This document shows, one piece after another, positions 46,779 to 59,484 of a stretch of 64,000 bases of DNA (position 1 is its first letter; each line of letters starts with the position of its first letter). The notes beneath the pieces were generated by a model. The model saw only the letters and a program-made list of their open reading frames with translations, was not told the DNA's origin and ran no database searches. The position numbers were made by a program, and so were the translations under genes. Source of the stretch: Paramecium pentaurelia (Eukaryota; Ciliophora; Oligohymenophorea; Peniculida; Parameciidae); contig CAJJDO010000003.1 of the NCBI GenBank assembly GCA_905183005.1, positions 413,623-477,622 on the forward strand. Reading direction: 5' to 3'.

Positions 46779-48227
46779 TCAACCTGTTGATTTTGAGACA
46801 TTTCGAAACATAAATTTTGAATCTGTGGATTAAGAATTTAAATTTTCTTGATTCTAACTTATTTTTTGTCCATTTTTATGATATTCTAAAAAAACAGGAA
46901 TTTGATTAATAGGAGGTAATTCATTATTGAAATAATCTACTACAATTTCATCATCACTTTGTTGCTGTTTAGTATTTGATTTTTAAGAGAGAAAGCTAGC
47001 CCTATTATTAGAAAATGTAAGTGGAATATTACGAGTACTGATTCTGAAATTTTCTCTAAAAAAAGAATGTTACAAAGCAGATGTAGCTTTGATTCTTAAT
47101 CTAGGATCTTCTTGTAACATTTCTGATAATAAATTTTAAGCAGTTATAGGGATATGGATTAATGATAAATTTTAAAGATTAATTTGGCATCTTCTATTAG
47201 CTGATAATATTTCATTTTGAGTTTCCCCTTAAAATAAATCTTTTCTCAATAACCTTATAAATTTGAAAATAAATTTACAATTTATAGAATACACATCCTA
47301 TAGAAAAAATATCGCTCTCTAATCCATATTTTCCATTTTTTAAATTAATTATCTCAGGAGCCACATAACCTGGAGTTCCACATTTCTTAAGTTCTTTTTT
47401 GGGTTCAAGTTTTACAGAGAGACCAAAATCTACAATTTTTAGATCTATTTTTTTTTCTTGAATATTTAATATAATATTCTCAGGTTTTATGTCTCTATGC
47501 ATGATATTTAGAGAATGCAAATAAGCAATACCCTAAAGTAATTCCCATAGAATATTCTAAATAATTCTTACATTTAATTAATGTTTTAATTCTTTAATGT
47601 ATGAATTTAAACTTTGCCCCCTACAATATTCTAAAACTATATAATAAGTGCCATCTCCAACATAGAACTCTTCAAAACGAGGCAGATTAGGATGATTTAA
47701 CTGTTTAAGGATATTTAATTCATCGAAAATTCCATTCTAATTAAATAAGACTTCTGCTGTACCATTTTTTCAACCGAGTTCTAAATTGCTTCTTTAGTAA
47801 TACATTTTGTGACAAAATTATCATTTTTATCACTCTTTCTCACAACTTGATAAACTTGACTGTTGCTACCACTAGCCAAATGTTCTGTGGCTTCATAAAA
47901 GTCTTATACTTTAGTGAATGAAACAAATTTGGAAAGAATCTTCTTTAAAATGAGTAAGTCACTTTGTTTAGCATGAAACCATTTAAATTTTTTGGGTGAT
48001 GTCCAAAAGCCAAAAGCATTTTCTTTAGATGTCAGTTGCCATGTAATTTAGGAGGACCAATTTAAAGGGAGGATGTACTTAGGAGTATCAGGTCTCTTGG
48101 GCTATAGAGATTGTAAATAGAAATTTACATTTGTTAATGTGAGAGTATTATCAGTGAATCTAATCTCATAAATTTGATCAGCAATTAGATGCTTTCGATA
48201 ACAAATGATGAGTTCAAACATTTGCAT
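46779..48227 (-). CDS. Protein kinase with N-terminal PH-like region, 465 aa
   Basis: Residues 1-110 form a beta-rich PH-like region (LIADQIYEIRFTDNTL, WQLTSKENAFGFW), a pairing common in ciliate kinases. The kinase domain has the Gly loop LASGSNSQVYQV, Lys in FVTKCI, MHRDIKPENI with catalytic Asp, VDFGLSV with Mg-binding Asp, GTPGYVAPEI and the DIFSIGCVFYKL helix. All catalytic residues are present, in contrast to the pseudokinase at 4.4-6.0 kb. A Gln/Asn-rich tail follows. Introns 47737-47762 (26 nt) and 47254-47278 (25 nt). CAMK/ULK-like grouping is likely; the substrate is unknown. Start: first ATG after the stop of the upstream gene, which ends 18 bp before it. Confidence 0.88.
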
Positions 48228-48245
48228 AATAAATAAATTAAAATT

Positions 48246-48718
48246 TCAGAATCTATAACATTCATTGAGATACGATTATACTTCTGTAAAGAAACGACTT
48301 TGGAGAGCTATATTTTACCTAATCTCTTACATTTATGTTCTTCCTCAAGTACATCTAATTCTTGATGTTATGTTATAATTTTAAGAGTCTTTTTCTTCAC
48401 ATTTTGCTAATTTTTTTCTTGATTATTCAACTACACAAATGCAATTAACATTTTGTCAAAACTTAGTACTTAAGGTATGTTCTCTTTAAGTATTATTGTT
48501 TTAGGTGGTTTGACTACATATTATTTTTTAGGTTCAAGTGTTCGAAGTTGCAATTCTTTCTTCTAAACAAAAAGAGATTTTTCATAAAAGGAATCTATTG
48601 ATTACTCTATTCTCCGTTCCATAGGTTATGTAGAATTATATCTTCTCTTAAATTTTCTAAATATATTTCGGTTTTCTACTAAGACAGGAAAGAAAGGCTC
48701 TTTTTCAGTTAGAAGCAT
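48246..48718 (-). CDS. Small basic protein, 149 aa
   Basis: Starts MLLTEKEPFFPVLVENRNIF, with a basic patch RKFKRRY near residue 23 and a Lys/Gln-rich helical middle. One 23-nt intron (48308-48330) gives a clean end ECYRF; unspliced, the frame would run about 150 nt into the kinase gene, so splicing resolves an apparent overlap. No family recognised. It sits between NPHP4 and the kinase on the same strand, 45 bp from the NPHP4 stop. Confidence 0.6.
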
Positions 48719-48763
48719 TATATTTATAATAAAATAATAAGAGGATATTAATATAAAGAAACT

Positions 48764-51700
48764 TCAATAAACATATTTGATATTGAGTACAATGACATCA
48801 AATATTCTTTCATCAATGTCAGTAATGAAGATGTGTACTAGTTCTTCACTACCTGGTAAGACTCTGATTTTAAACTGAACAATTTCATTAGGTCCTGTAG
48901 AGATACTATGATCAATTATCTATATTAGACATAATGATAAATGAATACTTTGACAAATTCACTTGAAGATACAATATTATATTATGTAGTGTAATTAACT
49001 TAATTTTTGTAATTGACTTGATGACGAGATTCTCTTCCATCTATACATCTAAAAGATTAATAAATAAAAACCTCAAATCATAAGTCGCACTTGGAGGTTA
49101 AGGTTAAGCATGAACATTCACTAACCAAGAATAAATTAATTCTTGAGAATGAATGTCTACTCCATTCAATTTAATTATATGTTTTCCAATTTAAAGAGCC
49201 AAAATATTAATGGGAACTAAATTTATTTTACCTGGTAACATTGTAATTTCAGAATCAAAAGGTTTAACAAATGATACCATTTTATTAGATGATGTCATTT
49301 TAATAATACGAGTAATATCACAAGGAAATGTTATTTTAGTACACACTCTTTAACCTAATGGAACTTCAATATCTATTGTAGATAAACTATAAACTTCTAT
49401 CTTCCAATTAGCTATTATTTTATGTTGATATTAATCTTAATACAATAAAATGTTGAATATCTTAACACTTTAAGGTTCTCCTATTCTAAGATTCAATCTA
49501 ATTGAATTAAAATCAGATGACCATTCTATCATTACATCAGGATCAGTAATATGTACATGAGGTTATTATTATAATGGTTAATTGAATAATCTAGGTATGA
49601 CAAGTCTAGTTTAACGATTTTCTCTTTCATAAAATCTAAGTACATGATCTATTGGTTATTAATGAGGTTCTACTATTATACGTAATCCATCCATCATCTT
49701 ACCATCCTATTATAATAAAATAGTTATGTGACGAGATTACATATATTTTTTAATATATTCAGGAGTTCTTTCATGATCATCTACTCTATAATCATATTAT
49801 CTAAAACTTATAAATTTAAATAATAAAGTAACTTCTTAATTAGGATCTAAAATAAAATAATATTAAGTTTTTCCTTAATTTTCTTTCATTCTAATTAAAT
49901 CATAATTTTCAGGTTCTGGATATTTATTATTAGTAACCCAATATTTCCATTCAGCTGGATTGCCAATCAAGAAGAATTCTTAATATTCTAACATTCTGCT
50001 TTCTGGATCCTCTATATTTACAGTGAATTATTCTGGTTTTGGGTGAGTATTTTTAAAATAAAGAGGTACAATTTCACATTTTCCATAAAATGAATGAACT
50101 ACTTTCTCATTTTATAAGAATCCTTACATTATAGTTCTTACTAATGATGGTTTTTTTATTTCTTTATATTTTAATACTTCATTTAATGATCTTTATTAAC
50201 TTTATTTATTTTTAATCATTTCTTATAAATTTGATTATTTAATCTTTTTTATTCTGTCCTATATACTATTTCCATCAAAAGCTTATGCAGGAACATCCAT
50301 TCTATTTACTGGTTTTTCAGATACTAATTTCTTTTTCTGAAATCCATTTTATGTATTTTCCAATTGAACTGTTTTACTCATATCTTATTAACCAATCTTG
50401 CCAATATTTTTAATAACAATCTATAAAGTTCCTTTAACTTTCTTTGATTAAGGATCAAAAATTTCAACATCAGCCATTATTTATGCATTCTGTTTACCTC
50501 CTCTCATTATACCTCTTAATGGTATTCTAATACTACCAAATAGAAATAGACTCTCACTATCCCAAATATCTAAAATTAAATTTTTATTAAATAAATATCT
50601 TGCAAAATCTTATTCTAAATTTGCATATCTTTATAATGAAGTTTCAATATTAAATTTACAACTGAAAACCTCATTATTATACAATAACCTAAGAGGATTA
50701 CCATTCTCTAAATTGTATTTAAAATTTCTTTCATCATTATAATACTCTAAATTTAAAAATGGCGATTTAAATGTTTATAAATCATAGAATATAATTCCTA
50801 TTTAAATTGATTTACAAATAGGATATGGTCCTAAAATTTATTTCATTGACACTGGCTATATCACAATTATTTAATCTTTCCTTTCATCTTACATTTCAAG
50901 TGCCATCAATCTATTTTCTTAATCTATTGATATTGGATCATCAACTAAAGCTGTAACATCTGTACGAGTTATTGGTTTCAAATTAGCTGAAGGTACAGGA
51001 TATGCATAAGAATCTATAGGTTTAATAACTGTATTTTATGGTTTTGCCTCAGCCAAAACAACTGGGGGAGCAGCAGTTCTATCAACTGTTTTTTAATCTT
51101 TAATTAATTTCTCTAACCCTTCAAATTATCTAGCTTAAGTAAATTATAATAATCTATTTTCTTCTCTTAATTTTTCAATTGCTTATAAATATTCTTATTA
51201 TTTTTAAGGGTCTGCTGTTTATTAAATTGCCAATCTTCTCAATCGTTCATTTTCCTCTTATAATCTCAATAACTGTTATTCAAAATCTTTCAATTTTACC
51301 TATGTTCTTATATCTATATCTGATCCTCTTACCTATTATTCTTACTTATTTTAAAACTATTATTAAAGTGATTAATTTTAATTCTAATTAGATTATTATT
51401 ACAATCCTTATTATAAAGGACCTTATTAGAATCCTTACTATTAAGGAACTTATTATTATTAAGCTGCACCCATATATAAATCTTAGATTTAAAATCCACC
51501 ACCTGAAAGATTAAGACTCCCTTTCAATTTAATAGATGAATCAGGATTCTAAAATGATACTAATGGTCTTCCATCTAATGTTTTTCCTGGTCCAATAATA
51601 AAATCTTCTTCCAAAACTTCATCAGCACCAAATTTATTATTAATGTATATTGGAATCCATCCAAGTGTTAATTACATAGTCTCTTTAGTTAAATTTGATA

Positions 51701-52763
51701 CTAAGAACATAGCTTCATATTCTAATTAAGCTACAAGCATGCCTGAATTAACAGTTGGATCAGTTGAACAAACATTGTTTATATCAATTACACCATGATA
51801 TACTAATTATTTGTATTGAATTTATTTCTAATCAACAAATTCATTAACTAACATTCTTGTTTCTCCAAGAGGTACAAAATTATTTGTTCCTCTTGTATTT
51901 ATAAATGTCCAACCATTATGAAATGCAACTATCAATCTTTTATTTATTATCTAAATATCACCTTTATAATCATCAGCAGTTCTGTATTTATAAGTCCTAT
52001 ATTTCTATACTTATCTATATATATCTGCTTCCATAGTATCTGGTATTAACACTTGTATTTTACTCATGAATACAACCATACTTCTCTATAATTCAAAATC
52101 TCCTCCAACAAAACTCTTTTTAAGTCCTGGTAATTCATCTCCCAATCCACATAATGCATTTTCTGGTGATAAATGCATACTTATTTGAAATTCTTCACTT
52201 TGCACTAGATCACATGTTACTGAGATGCCTGAAGATTCAAAATTAACTTATTAACCCAATAATAAAATTCTTGGACTTCCCTTTCTAAAATTGAGTTTAG
52301 TTGATTATGTAGTAATAGTTAATGCTTATAATTCACACCAACCTAAATGCATGCGTTTTAATACTAAATCTTATTGTGTTTCATATGATTATATTTCTAG
52401 AATAATTAAGAGTGGCATTTCTTTATTATTTAGAATTCTAGTATGATAATAGATTGGTATAATTGGATGTTCATAATTTACTCCATCAGGTCCAAATTCC
52501 ACATTTAAACGAGGACTATTATATGTTCGTCCAAAAAAGCATTTTTCTCCTTGTTAGTTTTAAATAAAAAAGTTGGCAGCAACTGAGAATTGTAAATTCA
52601 ACACAGGATTTTAAGGACGTCTGAGTCCACCAATTCGAGATACAATTAACTTATAAGCTTTTGAATCTAAACCCATTTGGATTGGGATTGAAGAGGGTAG
52701 ACTCTTATGCATCTTTTGAAATTTTAGAAACTTCTTTATAGAGTTTATGTCTTCGGTTGACAT
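48764..52763 (-). CDS. NPHP4: Nephrocystin-4 (ciliary transition zone protein)
   Basis: NPHP4 is a scaffold of the ciliary transition zone, partnering NPHP1 and RPGRIP1L. The 1315-residue product (human 1426) starts MSTEDINSIKKF and shows the family order: beta-rich N-terminal domain with WCELQALTI-like strands, a second beta domain (YHTRILNNKEMPLLIILE), a Gln-rich disordered insert with a coiled coil (LLRLQEENERLRRLA), a C2-like domain, then serial Ig/ASPM-like beta domains ending with IYSWLVNVHAQ and the close LVHIFITDIDERIFDVIV. Only two introns, both near the 3' end: 49049-49071 (23 nt) and 48920-48948 (29 nt). The poly-Q insert (many TAA codons) is longer than in animals. Confidence 0.85.
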
Positions 52764-52929
52764 TAATATTATTGTTTGAAAATAAAAAATATCATAGATA
52801 AAATAATATTATGATTACTTATTGATACTTAATATATTTAACTGTGACTTATGATCAATATAAGAATTGTAAATGTAATAAGTTATACAATTTATTTATT
52901 AATTAAGTTCATCTATAATACTATATATA

Positions 52930-54653
52930 TCATTATTTAGAATCTTCATTATCCCATACAATATCCCCTTCAAATACTTCTCCTTATTCTTAATTCTCCT
53001 CTTCCATAGCTAATCTAACATATTCCTGAAATGCAAATCTATCCCAATCTGTAAAATCTGGATGATCAACTATGTCATTTCTTACTTGAAATGGATCTCT
53101 ATTTTCATAAGCAATTAATTTATTTAAATTAGTTAAGAAATTGAAAAATACCCCACAAACAGTTAGATTCTATTTAAAATGACTTAATTTAAAGAGAATA
53201 TCATTTTCAGGATGTAAAAGATCAACCATTTAACAAACAAAATCATGAAATAAAATAGGTTCATGATTTAAATAATCCATTCTCTATTTCAATTCCTCAT
53301 AAAAATAATCCATTTCAAATCCTGTAATAATTCCATTATCATCCAAATCAATAATTTTAAACCAATATTCTATTGATTATATAGTAGTCTTATCTTCTTC
53401 ACATAAAATAAAGTAAATAAAATCTTCATATGACATCTTTTAATCTATTTAACTTCTAAATCTACGAGGAACTTAATCAAATATTCTATCAACAACTTTA
53501 CGACTTAGACCATGGCTGGAATAACGAGAAAAATCTTCTTTGCTGATATGGAAATCATGATCACCATCTAATTCCCAAAATTTACAATAAATAACATAGA
53601 AATGTTCATATGAGAAATATTATCTGATCTAATAAAGGAGCTTAGAAATAATACTTTATTAATATCATCTTCTTTTCCCAATATATCCAAGATATCAAAT
53701 AAATTACTTGATTTAAAGTCACGCCATGTAATTTTATTGTTATCCTTTCGACATAAATGAAAGAATATTCTATGAATTACTGTTTCTGCATATCGTTCTT
53801 AAAATTCCGGTGTTGCTTACAAAAATTCCAACCCCGGATGTTATTCAAGTAAAACTATTTAGGAAAGAGAATGTACTCTTCATGAAAGGTTTGAAATCAT
53901 CAAATTAAATGAAGTCATTCTTTGCTTTTTTGAGAATATGAAAACATCTCTATTTTGGTTCTTTTTAAGATAATTGCTAATTCCAATACTTAATAAAAGC
54001 AGTTTTACTAATTTTGTTGCTTGTACCTTCTACTGCAGTCATTAAAATTCTTGTTAAGTATTTGCATAGTCCACATAAATTTGTAGTTATCTGTTCAAAA
54101 TGATTAGCATCTATATTTTCAGCTTTACCAAATATTTCATTAATAATTTTCTAAGGCATTATAAATATATGGACTATACATTCTATTCTTATTGTAATTA
54201 TAAATTGATCTCTTATGTTGGAAAATAAAATTGGGGAACCAAATCATAATTTTATACCTCATCTACATAAAGTTTTTTCTAAATTATTTATGATTAGGTC
54301 AATGATTATGATAAATCCTCTGGAATGCGCTATTTTATTTCATGAAATGAGTCTGCACGAGGAGGAGTTGAAGGACCTTAGCTTTTTTTATTAGGTGAGC
54401 TTAAAAGAGCACTTTATGACATCCCAGACATTGTCATTTTATTTGTGAAAAAAGCATTAGGTTGAGTAATAAGATTATTTTACTTTCCTTCCCGCACATC
54501 CTTTATCAGTTAATGTACTAATTTTTATGTTTAAGGTATAGTTAGCCATTTAATGAAGAGATCATCAACTCGAGTTTTGGCCAATTAATATCTAATATTC
54601 TATGTTAGTGGAAAACCTGCTCCGACTCCTTCAGAATACGATTTCTAAAACAT
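52930..54653 (-). CDS. PP2A regulatory subunit B''-type EF-hand protein
   Basis: The 548-residue product matches the PPP2R3/TON2 family: disordered Ser/Pro-rich N-terminus, VPQFYFP motif, HPGLEFLQATPEFQERY, RIFF, then YEHFYVIYCKFWELDGDHDF with a calcium loop, and a second EF-hand DLDDNGIITGFE, ending DWDRFAFQEYVRLA plus an acidic tail. This family directs PP2A to the cytoskeleton and centrosome/basal body. Introns: 54151-54179 (29 nt), 53855-53876 (22 nt) and 53629-53654 (26 nt). With TAP42 at 9.9-11.0 kb it is the second PP2A partner here. Divergent from SDHA with 28 bp between starts. Confidence 0.9.
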
Positions 54654-54681
54654 AAAATAATTAAAATATCTTTTTAATTCT
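54654..54681. promoter_or_regulatory. 28-bp divergent spacer, PP2A B'' / SDHA
   Basis: Whole distance between ATG 54653 (minus) and ATG 54682 (plus); almost pure A/T. Presumed shared promoter core. Confidence 0.5.
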
Positions 54682-55796
54682 ATGTTTGCTATCACAAAGT
54701 AGGCATTGTTTAGGTAATAGGCAATGAAACTCATGAATCGATTTGCTGTAGTTGCCAATAATAAACCAGAAAAAGGACCATCTTAAGTAATATTAAAATT
54801 TATGATAAAAGGGACACTTGACAGACAAATACACAGTCATAGATCATACTTATGATGCAGTAGTTGTAGGAGCAGGTGGAGCTGGATTAAGAGCAGCTTT
54901 TGGATTAGTTGAATTAGGTTTTAAGACTGCATGCATATCTAAGCTATTTCCAACTAGATCACATACTGTTGCAGCATAAGGTGGTATTAATGCAGCTTTA
55001 GGTAATATGACAGAGGATGATTGGAGATGGTATATATGATCAAAATTTACATTAGGCATGCATATGATACTATTAAAGGATCAGATTGGTTAGGAGATTA
55101 AGATGCTATTACATACATGTGCAAAGAAGCACCTAAGGCTGTTTATGAATTAGAAAGTTATGGTTTACCATTCTCTCGTACTCCTGAAGGCAAAATATAT
55201 TAAAGAGCATTTGGAGGTTAGAGTTTGAAGTTTGGAACAGGTGGATAAGCATATAGATGTTGTGCAGTGGCTGATCGTACTGGACATGCTATGTTACATA
55301 CACTTTTTGGCAGAGCTTTAGGTTATGATTGCATTTTCTTTGTTGAATATTTTGCACTTGATTTAATGATGGATGAATAAGGGTAATTATTTATTATAAA
55401 TTTATAGAGCTTGTAGAGGAGTTGTATGTATGTCAATGGCAGATGGATCAATCCATAGAATTAGAGCTGGATATACTGTTATTGCAACAGGAGGATATGG
55501 AAGAGCATTCTAATCATGTACATCAGCACATACATGCACTGGTGATGGTGGTGGTATGACAATTAGAGCTGGTTTACCTATGGAAGACTTAGAATTTGTG
55601 TAATTCCATCCTACTGGTATTTATGGATCTGGATGTCTTATGACTGAAGGATGTAGAGGTGAAGGAGGTATTCTTAGAAATTCTTTGGGCGAAAGATTTA
55701 TGGAAAGATATGCTCCTACTGCTAAAGATTTAGCTAGTAGAGATGTTGTTTCTAGAGCTATGACTAAAGAAATTTTAGAAGGAAGAGGGTAATTAT
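54682..55796 (+). CDS. SDHA: Succinate dehydrogenase flavoprotein, 5' part, cut by assembly gap
   Basis: SDHA is the FAD subunit of complex II, oxidising succinate in the mitochondrial matrix. A presequence-like start (MFAITKQALFRQQAMKLMNR) leads to the FAD-binding strand VVVGAGGAGLRAA, the FAD-linked His in RSHTVAAQGGIN, RTPEGKIYQRAFGG, ATGGYGRAFQ and the catalytic QFHPTGIYGSG. Introns: 54787-54811, 55030-55055, 55383-55407; a fourth starts at 55789 and enters the N-run. The piece ends at EGRG, about residue 350. The part from 55123 on is repeated almost exactly after the gap. Either this is the true 5' half of a single gene, or a first paralogue whose 3' half is missing. Confidence 0.93.
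55123..55796 (+). repeat. Direct near-identical duplicate of 56262-56939 across the gap
   Basis: The last 674 bp before the Ns recur after them with about 1% substitutions, mostly synonymous, plus a 4-bp longer intron in the second copy (29 nt versus 25 nt). Confidence 0.95.
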
Positions 55797-56261
55797 NNNN
55801 NNNNNNNNNNNNNNNNNNNNNNNNNNNNNNNNNNNNNNNNNNNNNNNNNNNNNNNNNNNNNNNNNNNNNNNNNNNNNNNNNNNNNNNNNNNNNNNNNNNN
55901 NNNNNNNNNNNNNNNNNNNNNNNNNNNNNNNNNNNNNNNNNNNNNNNNNNNNNNNNNNNNNNNNNNNNNNNNNNNNNNNNNNNNNNNNNNNNNNNNNNNN
56001 NNNNNNNNNNNNNNNNNNNNNNNNNNNNNNNNNNNNNNNNNNNNNNNNNNNNNNNNNNNNNNNNNNNNNNNNNNNNNNNNNNNNNNNNNNNNNNNNNNNN
56101 NNNNNNNNNNNNNNNNNNNNNNNNNNNNNNNNNNNNNNNNNNNNNNNNNNNNNNNNNNNNNNNNNNNNNNNNNNNNNNNNNNNNNNNNNNNNNNNNNNNN
56201 NNNNNNNNNNNNNNNNNNNNNNNNNNNNNNNNNNNNNNNNNNNNNNNNNNNNNNNNNNNNN
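55797..56261. other. Assembly gap (465 N)
   Basis: A single run of 465 unknown bases inside the SDHA locus; no sequence can be read here. Confidence 1.
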
Positions 56262-57895
56262 AAAGAAGCACCCAAGGCTGTTTATGAATTGGAAAGTTAT
56301 GGTTTACCATTCTCTCGTACTCCTGAAGGCAAAATTTATTAAAGAGCATTTGGAGGTTAAAGTTTGAAGTTTGGAACAGGTGGATAAGCATATAGATGTT
56401 GTGCAGTGGCTGATCGTACTGGACATGCTATGTTACATACACTTTTTGGCAGAGCTTTAGGTTATGATTGCATTTTCTTTGTTGAATATTTTGCACTTGA
56501 TTTAATGATGGATGAATAAGGGTAATTTTATATTTATTATAAATTTATAGAGCTTGTAGAGGAGTTGTATGCATGTCAATGGCAGATGGATCAATCCATA
56601 GAATTAGAGCTGGATATACTGTTATTGCAACAGGAGGATATGGAAGAGCATTCTAATCATGTACATCAGCACATACATGCACTGGTGATGGTGGTGGTAT
56701 GACAATTAGAGCTGGTTTACCTATGGAAGACTTAGAATTTGTGTAATTCCATCCTACTGGTATTTATGGATCTGGATGTCTTATGACTGAAGGATGTAGA
56801 GGTGAAGGAGGTATTCTTAGAAATTCTTTGGGAGAAAGATTTATGGAAAGATATGCTCCTACTGCTAAAGATTTAGCTAGTAGAGATGTTGTTTCTAGAG
56901 CTATGACTAAAGAAATTTTAGAAGGAAGAGGGTAATTATTATTATATAATAATCTTTCTTAGAGTTGGACCAGAAAAAGATCATATTTATTTACATTTAA
57001 ATCATTTACCTGCTGAATTATTACATGAAAGATTACCAGGTATCAGCGAAGCAGCCAAAATCTTTGCAGGAGTTGATGTAACCAAAGAGCCAGCACCTGT
57101 TTTACCAACCGTCCATTATAATATGGGTGGAGTACCTACAAATTATAAAACTGAAGTGTTAAATTAAGTTAATGGAAAAGATTAAATTGTTCCAGGACTA
57201 TTAGCTGCAGGAGAAGCTGCTTGTGCTTCTGTCCATGGTGCAAATAGATTAGGAGCCAATTCTTTATTAGATATTGTTGTTTTCGGAAGATAGGCTGCCA
57301 ATTTAGTAGGTGAGAAATGGAAGCCAGGATAAAAACAACCAGATCTTCCTAAGAATGCTGGTGAAGCTGCTATTGCAAGAATTGATAGACTTAGACATCA
57401 TGAAGGAACATAAACAATTGCTTAAGTTAGAAAAGATTTATAGAGAACTATGTAGAAACATGCAGCTGTATTCAGAATTGAAAAGACTCTATAAGAAGGT
57501 GTGGAAAAAGTGAAGGAAATCTATTCAAGAAAGGATGATGTTAGAATTAAAGATAAGGGATTAGTTTGGAATTCTGATCTTATTGAAGGATTAGAATTAG
57601 AGAATTTATTATGTAATAATAATACTTAAAATTAGTATAAGGAAAAATGACTATAGAAGGAGCTCTGAATAGAAAGGAATCTAGAGGTGCTCATGCAAGA
57701 GATGATTTTCCTGATAGAGACGATAAAAATTGGATGAAACACACTCTAGCTAGAATTCAAGATACTAAGTCAGGAGATGTTCAATTGACTTATAGAGATG
57801 TATATATCTATTAATAAATATAATCATAGGTTATTACGAAAACCATGGATCCTAATGAATTTGACACTGTACCACCTAAGAAGAGAGTCTATTGA
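56262..57895 (+). CDS. SDHA: Succinate dehydrogenase flavoprotein, 3' part
   Basis: Begins directly after the Ns at KEAPKAVYELE, repeats the segment seen before the gap, and then carries the rest of the enzyme: NMGGVPTNYKT, GLLAAGEAACASVHGANRLG, the C-terminal helical domain with NRKESRGAHARDDFP, and TVPPKKRVY at the end. Introns: 56522-56550 (29 nt), 56932-56962 (31 nt), 57613-57635 (23 nt), 57800-57829 (30 nt, a stop-free multiple of three supported by alignment to the family). Joined at the repeat, the two parts would give a full-length SDHA. Active-site motifs are intact. Confidence 0.93.
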
Positions 57896-58583
57896 TAATT
57901 ATAAAATAAAATATATATAATAATTTAAAACCACTAAAAAATCAATTTCCAAATATGAAATAGAAATCTCTTTAAAGTGATTTAATATGTTTTAATTTAT
58001 TTTTAAAGAGACTATTAGAATTTATTTAAAAAAAATCAATAATTAGTTTTAAATTCTGAATTACAGTTTATCATAATATATTAAATACAATCTAATTCAA
58101 TATTAGTAAAAATCCTTTAATTTAAGATGAGCAACTAACTCTATTATATTATAATTTATATCTTATCAAATAATTATAGAAAATAAGCTAATCTAATGTA
58201 ATATATATATTCTAATTTTAGTTAAATATTATATAAAACTCTTTTTACTATTAAATTATAACTAAGAAACGAAATATACCATTTTATACAAACATCATTT
58301 TATTTATAGACTTACTACTTCAAAGTATTACATAAAATAAAAAGACAATGTATTTGATTTGTTTAAAGAATGAAGAATTAAACAAAATCCTTTTTGAGAC
58401 TTTCCATTATAAATTATGTAATAATGATGATTGAAAAAAGATATACAATCAAATATCACTTGTCTTTTTTTTAATTTTATAGCATTACTATTGTTTTTAT
58501 CAATTAAATCTTTAGAATAATAGTATCAAATATAGAAAAAAAGAATAAGCTTTTATAATATTAGTTATTTATTATTATCACTA
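57896..58583. other. Intergenic region, about 690 bp, no gene recognised
   Basis: Very AT-rich, no coding frame of convincing composition on either strand and no structured RNA signal. Confidence 0.55.
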
Positions 58584-59347
58584 ATGAAAATTAATGAACG
58601 TTTGTAGTTCTAATCAAAGTAAGAGGAAATTAATTTGGATAAGGAGGCTTCTGAGATTGCTTAAAGAATCATGGAAAAAGTTCGATAGAGATCTACTGCA
58701 AATTCAGGTCAAAAGGAGTTGTCTTCTTAATATCTTAGAGCAAGTGATTACAAGGCGAGACAATTATTTCAAAGCAATTAAATTGAAATTAGAAGACAAT
58801 CTGAGAAGGTTACTAAAGGCCCAAGTCAAGAAATGAAACGAAAAGAAGAAGCTTTTGTATCAGAGTTTAAAGTCAGCAAAGACAAGATGCCTTAGGAATT
58901 GATTCGTTTAGAGAACTAATTAAGAATGGGAGACTTAAAAACATCTTTAAAAAGTCCACTTAAGCTTAATGAATAAGGAATTAATGATGGACATCAAAAG
59001 ACAGTTAAAATGAATATTAATGAAAGTATTGGTTTTTAAGAATAGAAAAATGAGAAAATGAAGTAGATTTAAATTATGTATAAAATTAACTTTATTTTAG
59101 GAATGAACATAATCAGTAATTAAATTATCAAATGCATTAACTTAGCAGTAAAAGAATTTCATCTCCAAAGCGTGACCACTTAAAACTTGATAGTAATTAA
59201 TAAACTAAATCTTCTTTGAGTTTAAAAACTACTTAATTATAAACTCCTGTTTCTGTCTAGTTCAAATAATAAGATATAGTTTACCAACTATTAGGAAGCT
59301 TGAAGAATTAAAAAAGAAATTAAGGAGAATATTTAACAAAACGATGA
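58584..59347 (+). CDS. Coiled-coil/basic protein, 246 aa
   Basis: Starts MKINERLQFQSKQEEINLDK. Residues 1-110 are a probable coiled coil (EIAQRIMEKVRQRS, RRQSEKVTKG), followed by a Ser/Lys/Gln-rich disordered half with SSPKRD and TPVSVQF. One 23-nt intron, 59078-59100. No family recognised. The basic, Ser-rich tail could be a phosphorylation or microtubule-binding region. Confidence 0.7.
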
Positions 59348-59484
59348 AAAGTTTAGTCTTTTCGACTTTTAAACTATATTAATTTTACTAAATTGTTAAT
59401 AATAATAAAATAAACTTTTTATTTATAAACCTTTATTCTTGAAAAATTATTATTTTCATAAAATTTAAAACTAGTACTCAAACA

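Noticed and set aside
47275..47520. Short kinase gene with HRDIKPEN and DFG
   Set aside because: Only the central exon part of the 465-aa kinase; the rest is visible once TAA/TAG are read as Gln.
55621..56391. Minus-strand frame spanning the N-run
   Set aside because: Created by unknown bases; antisense of SDHA.
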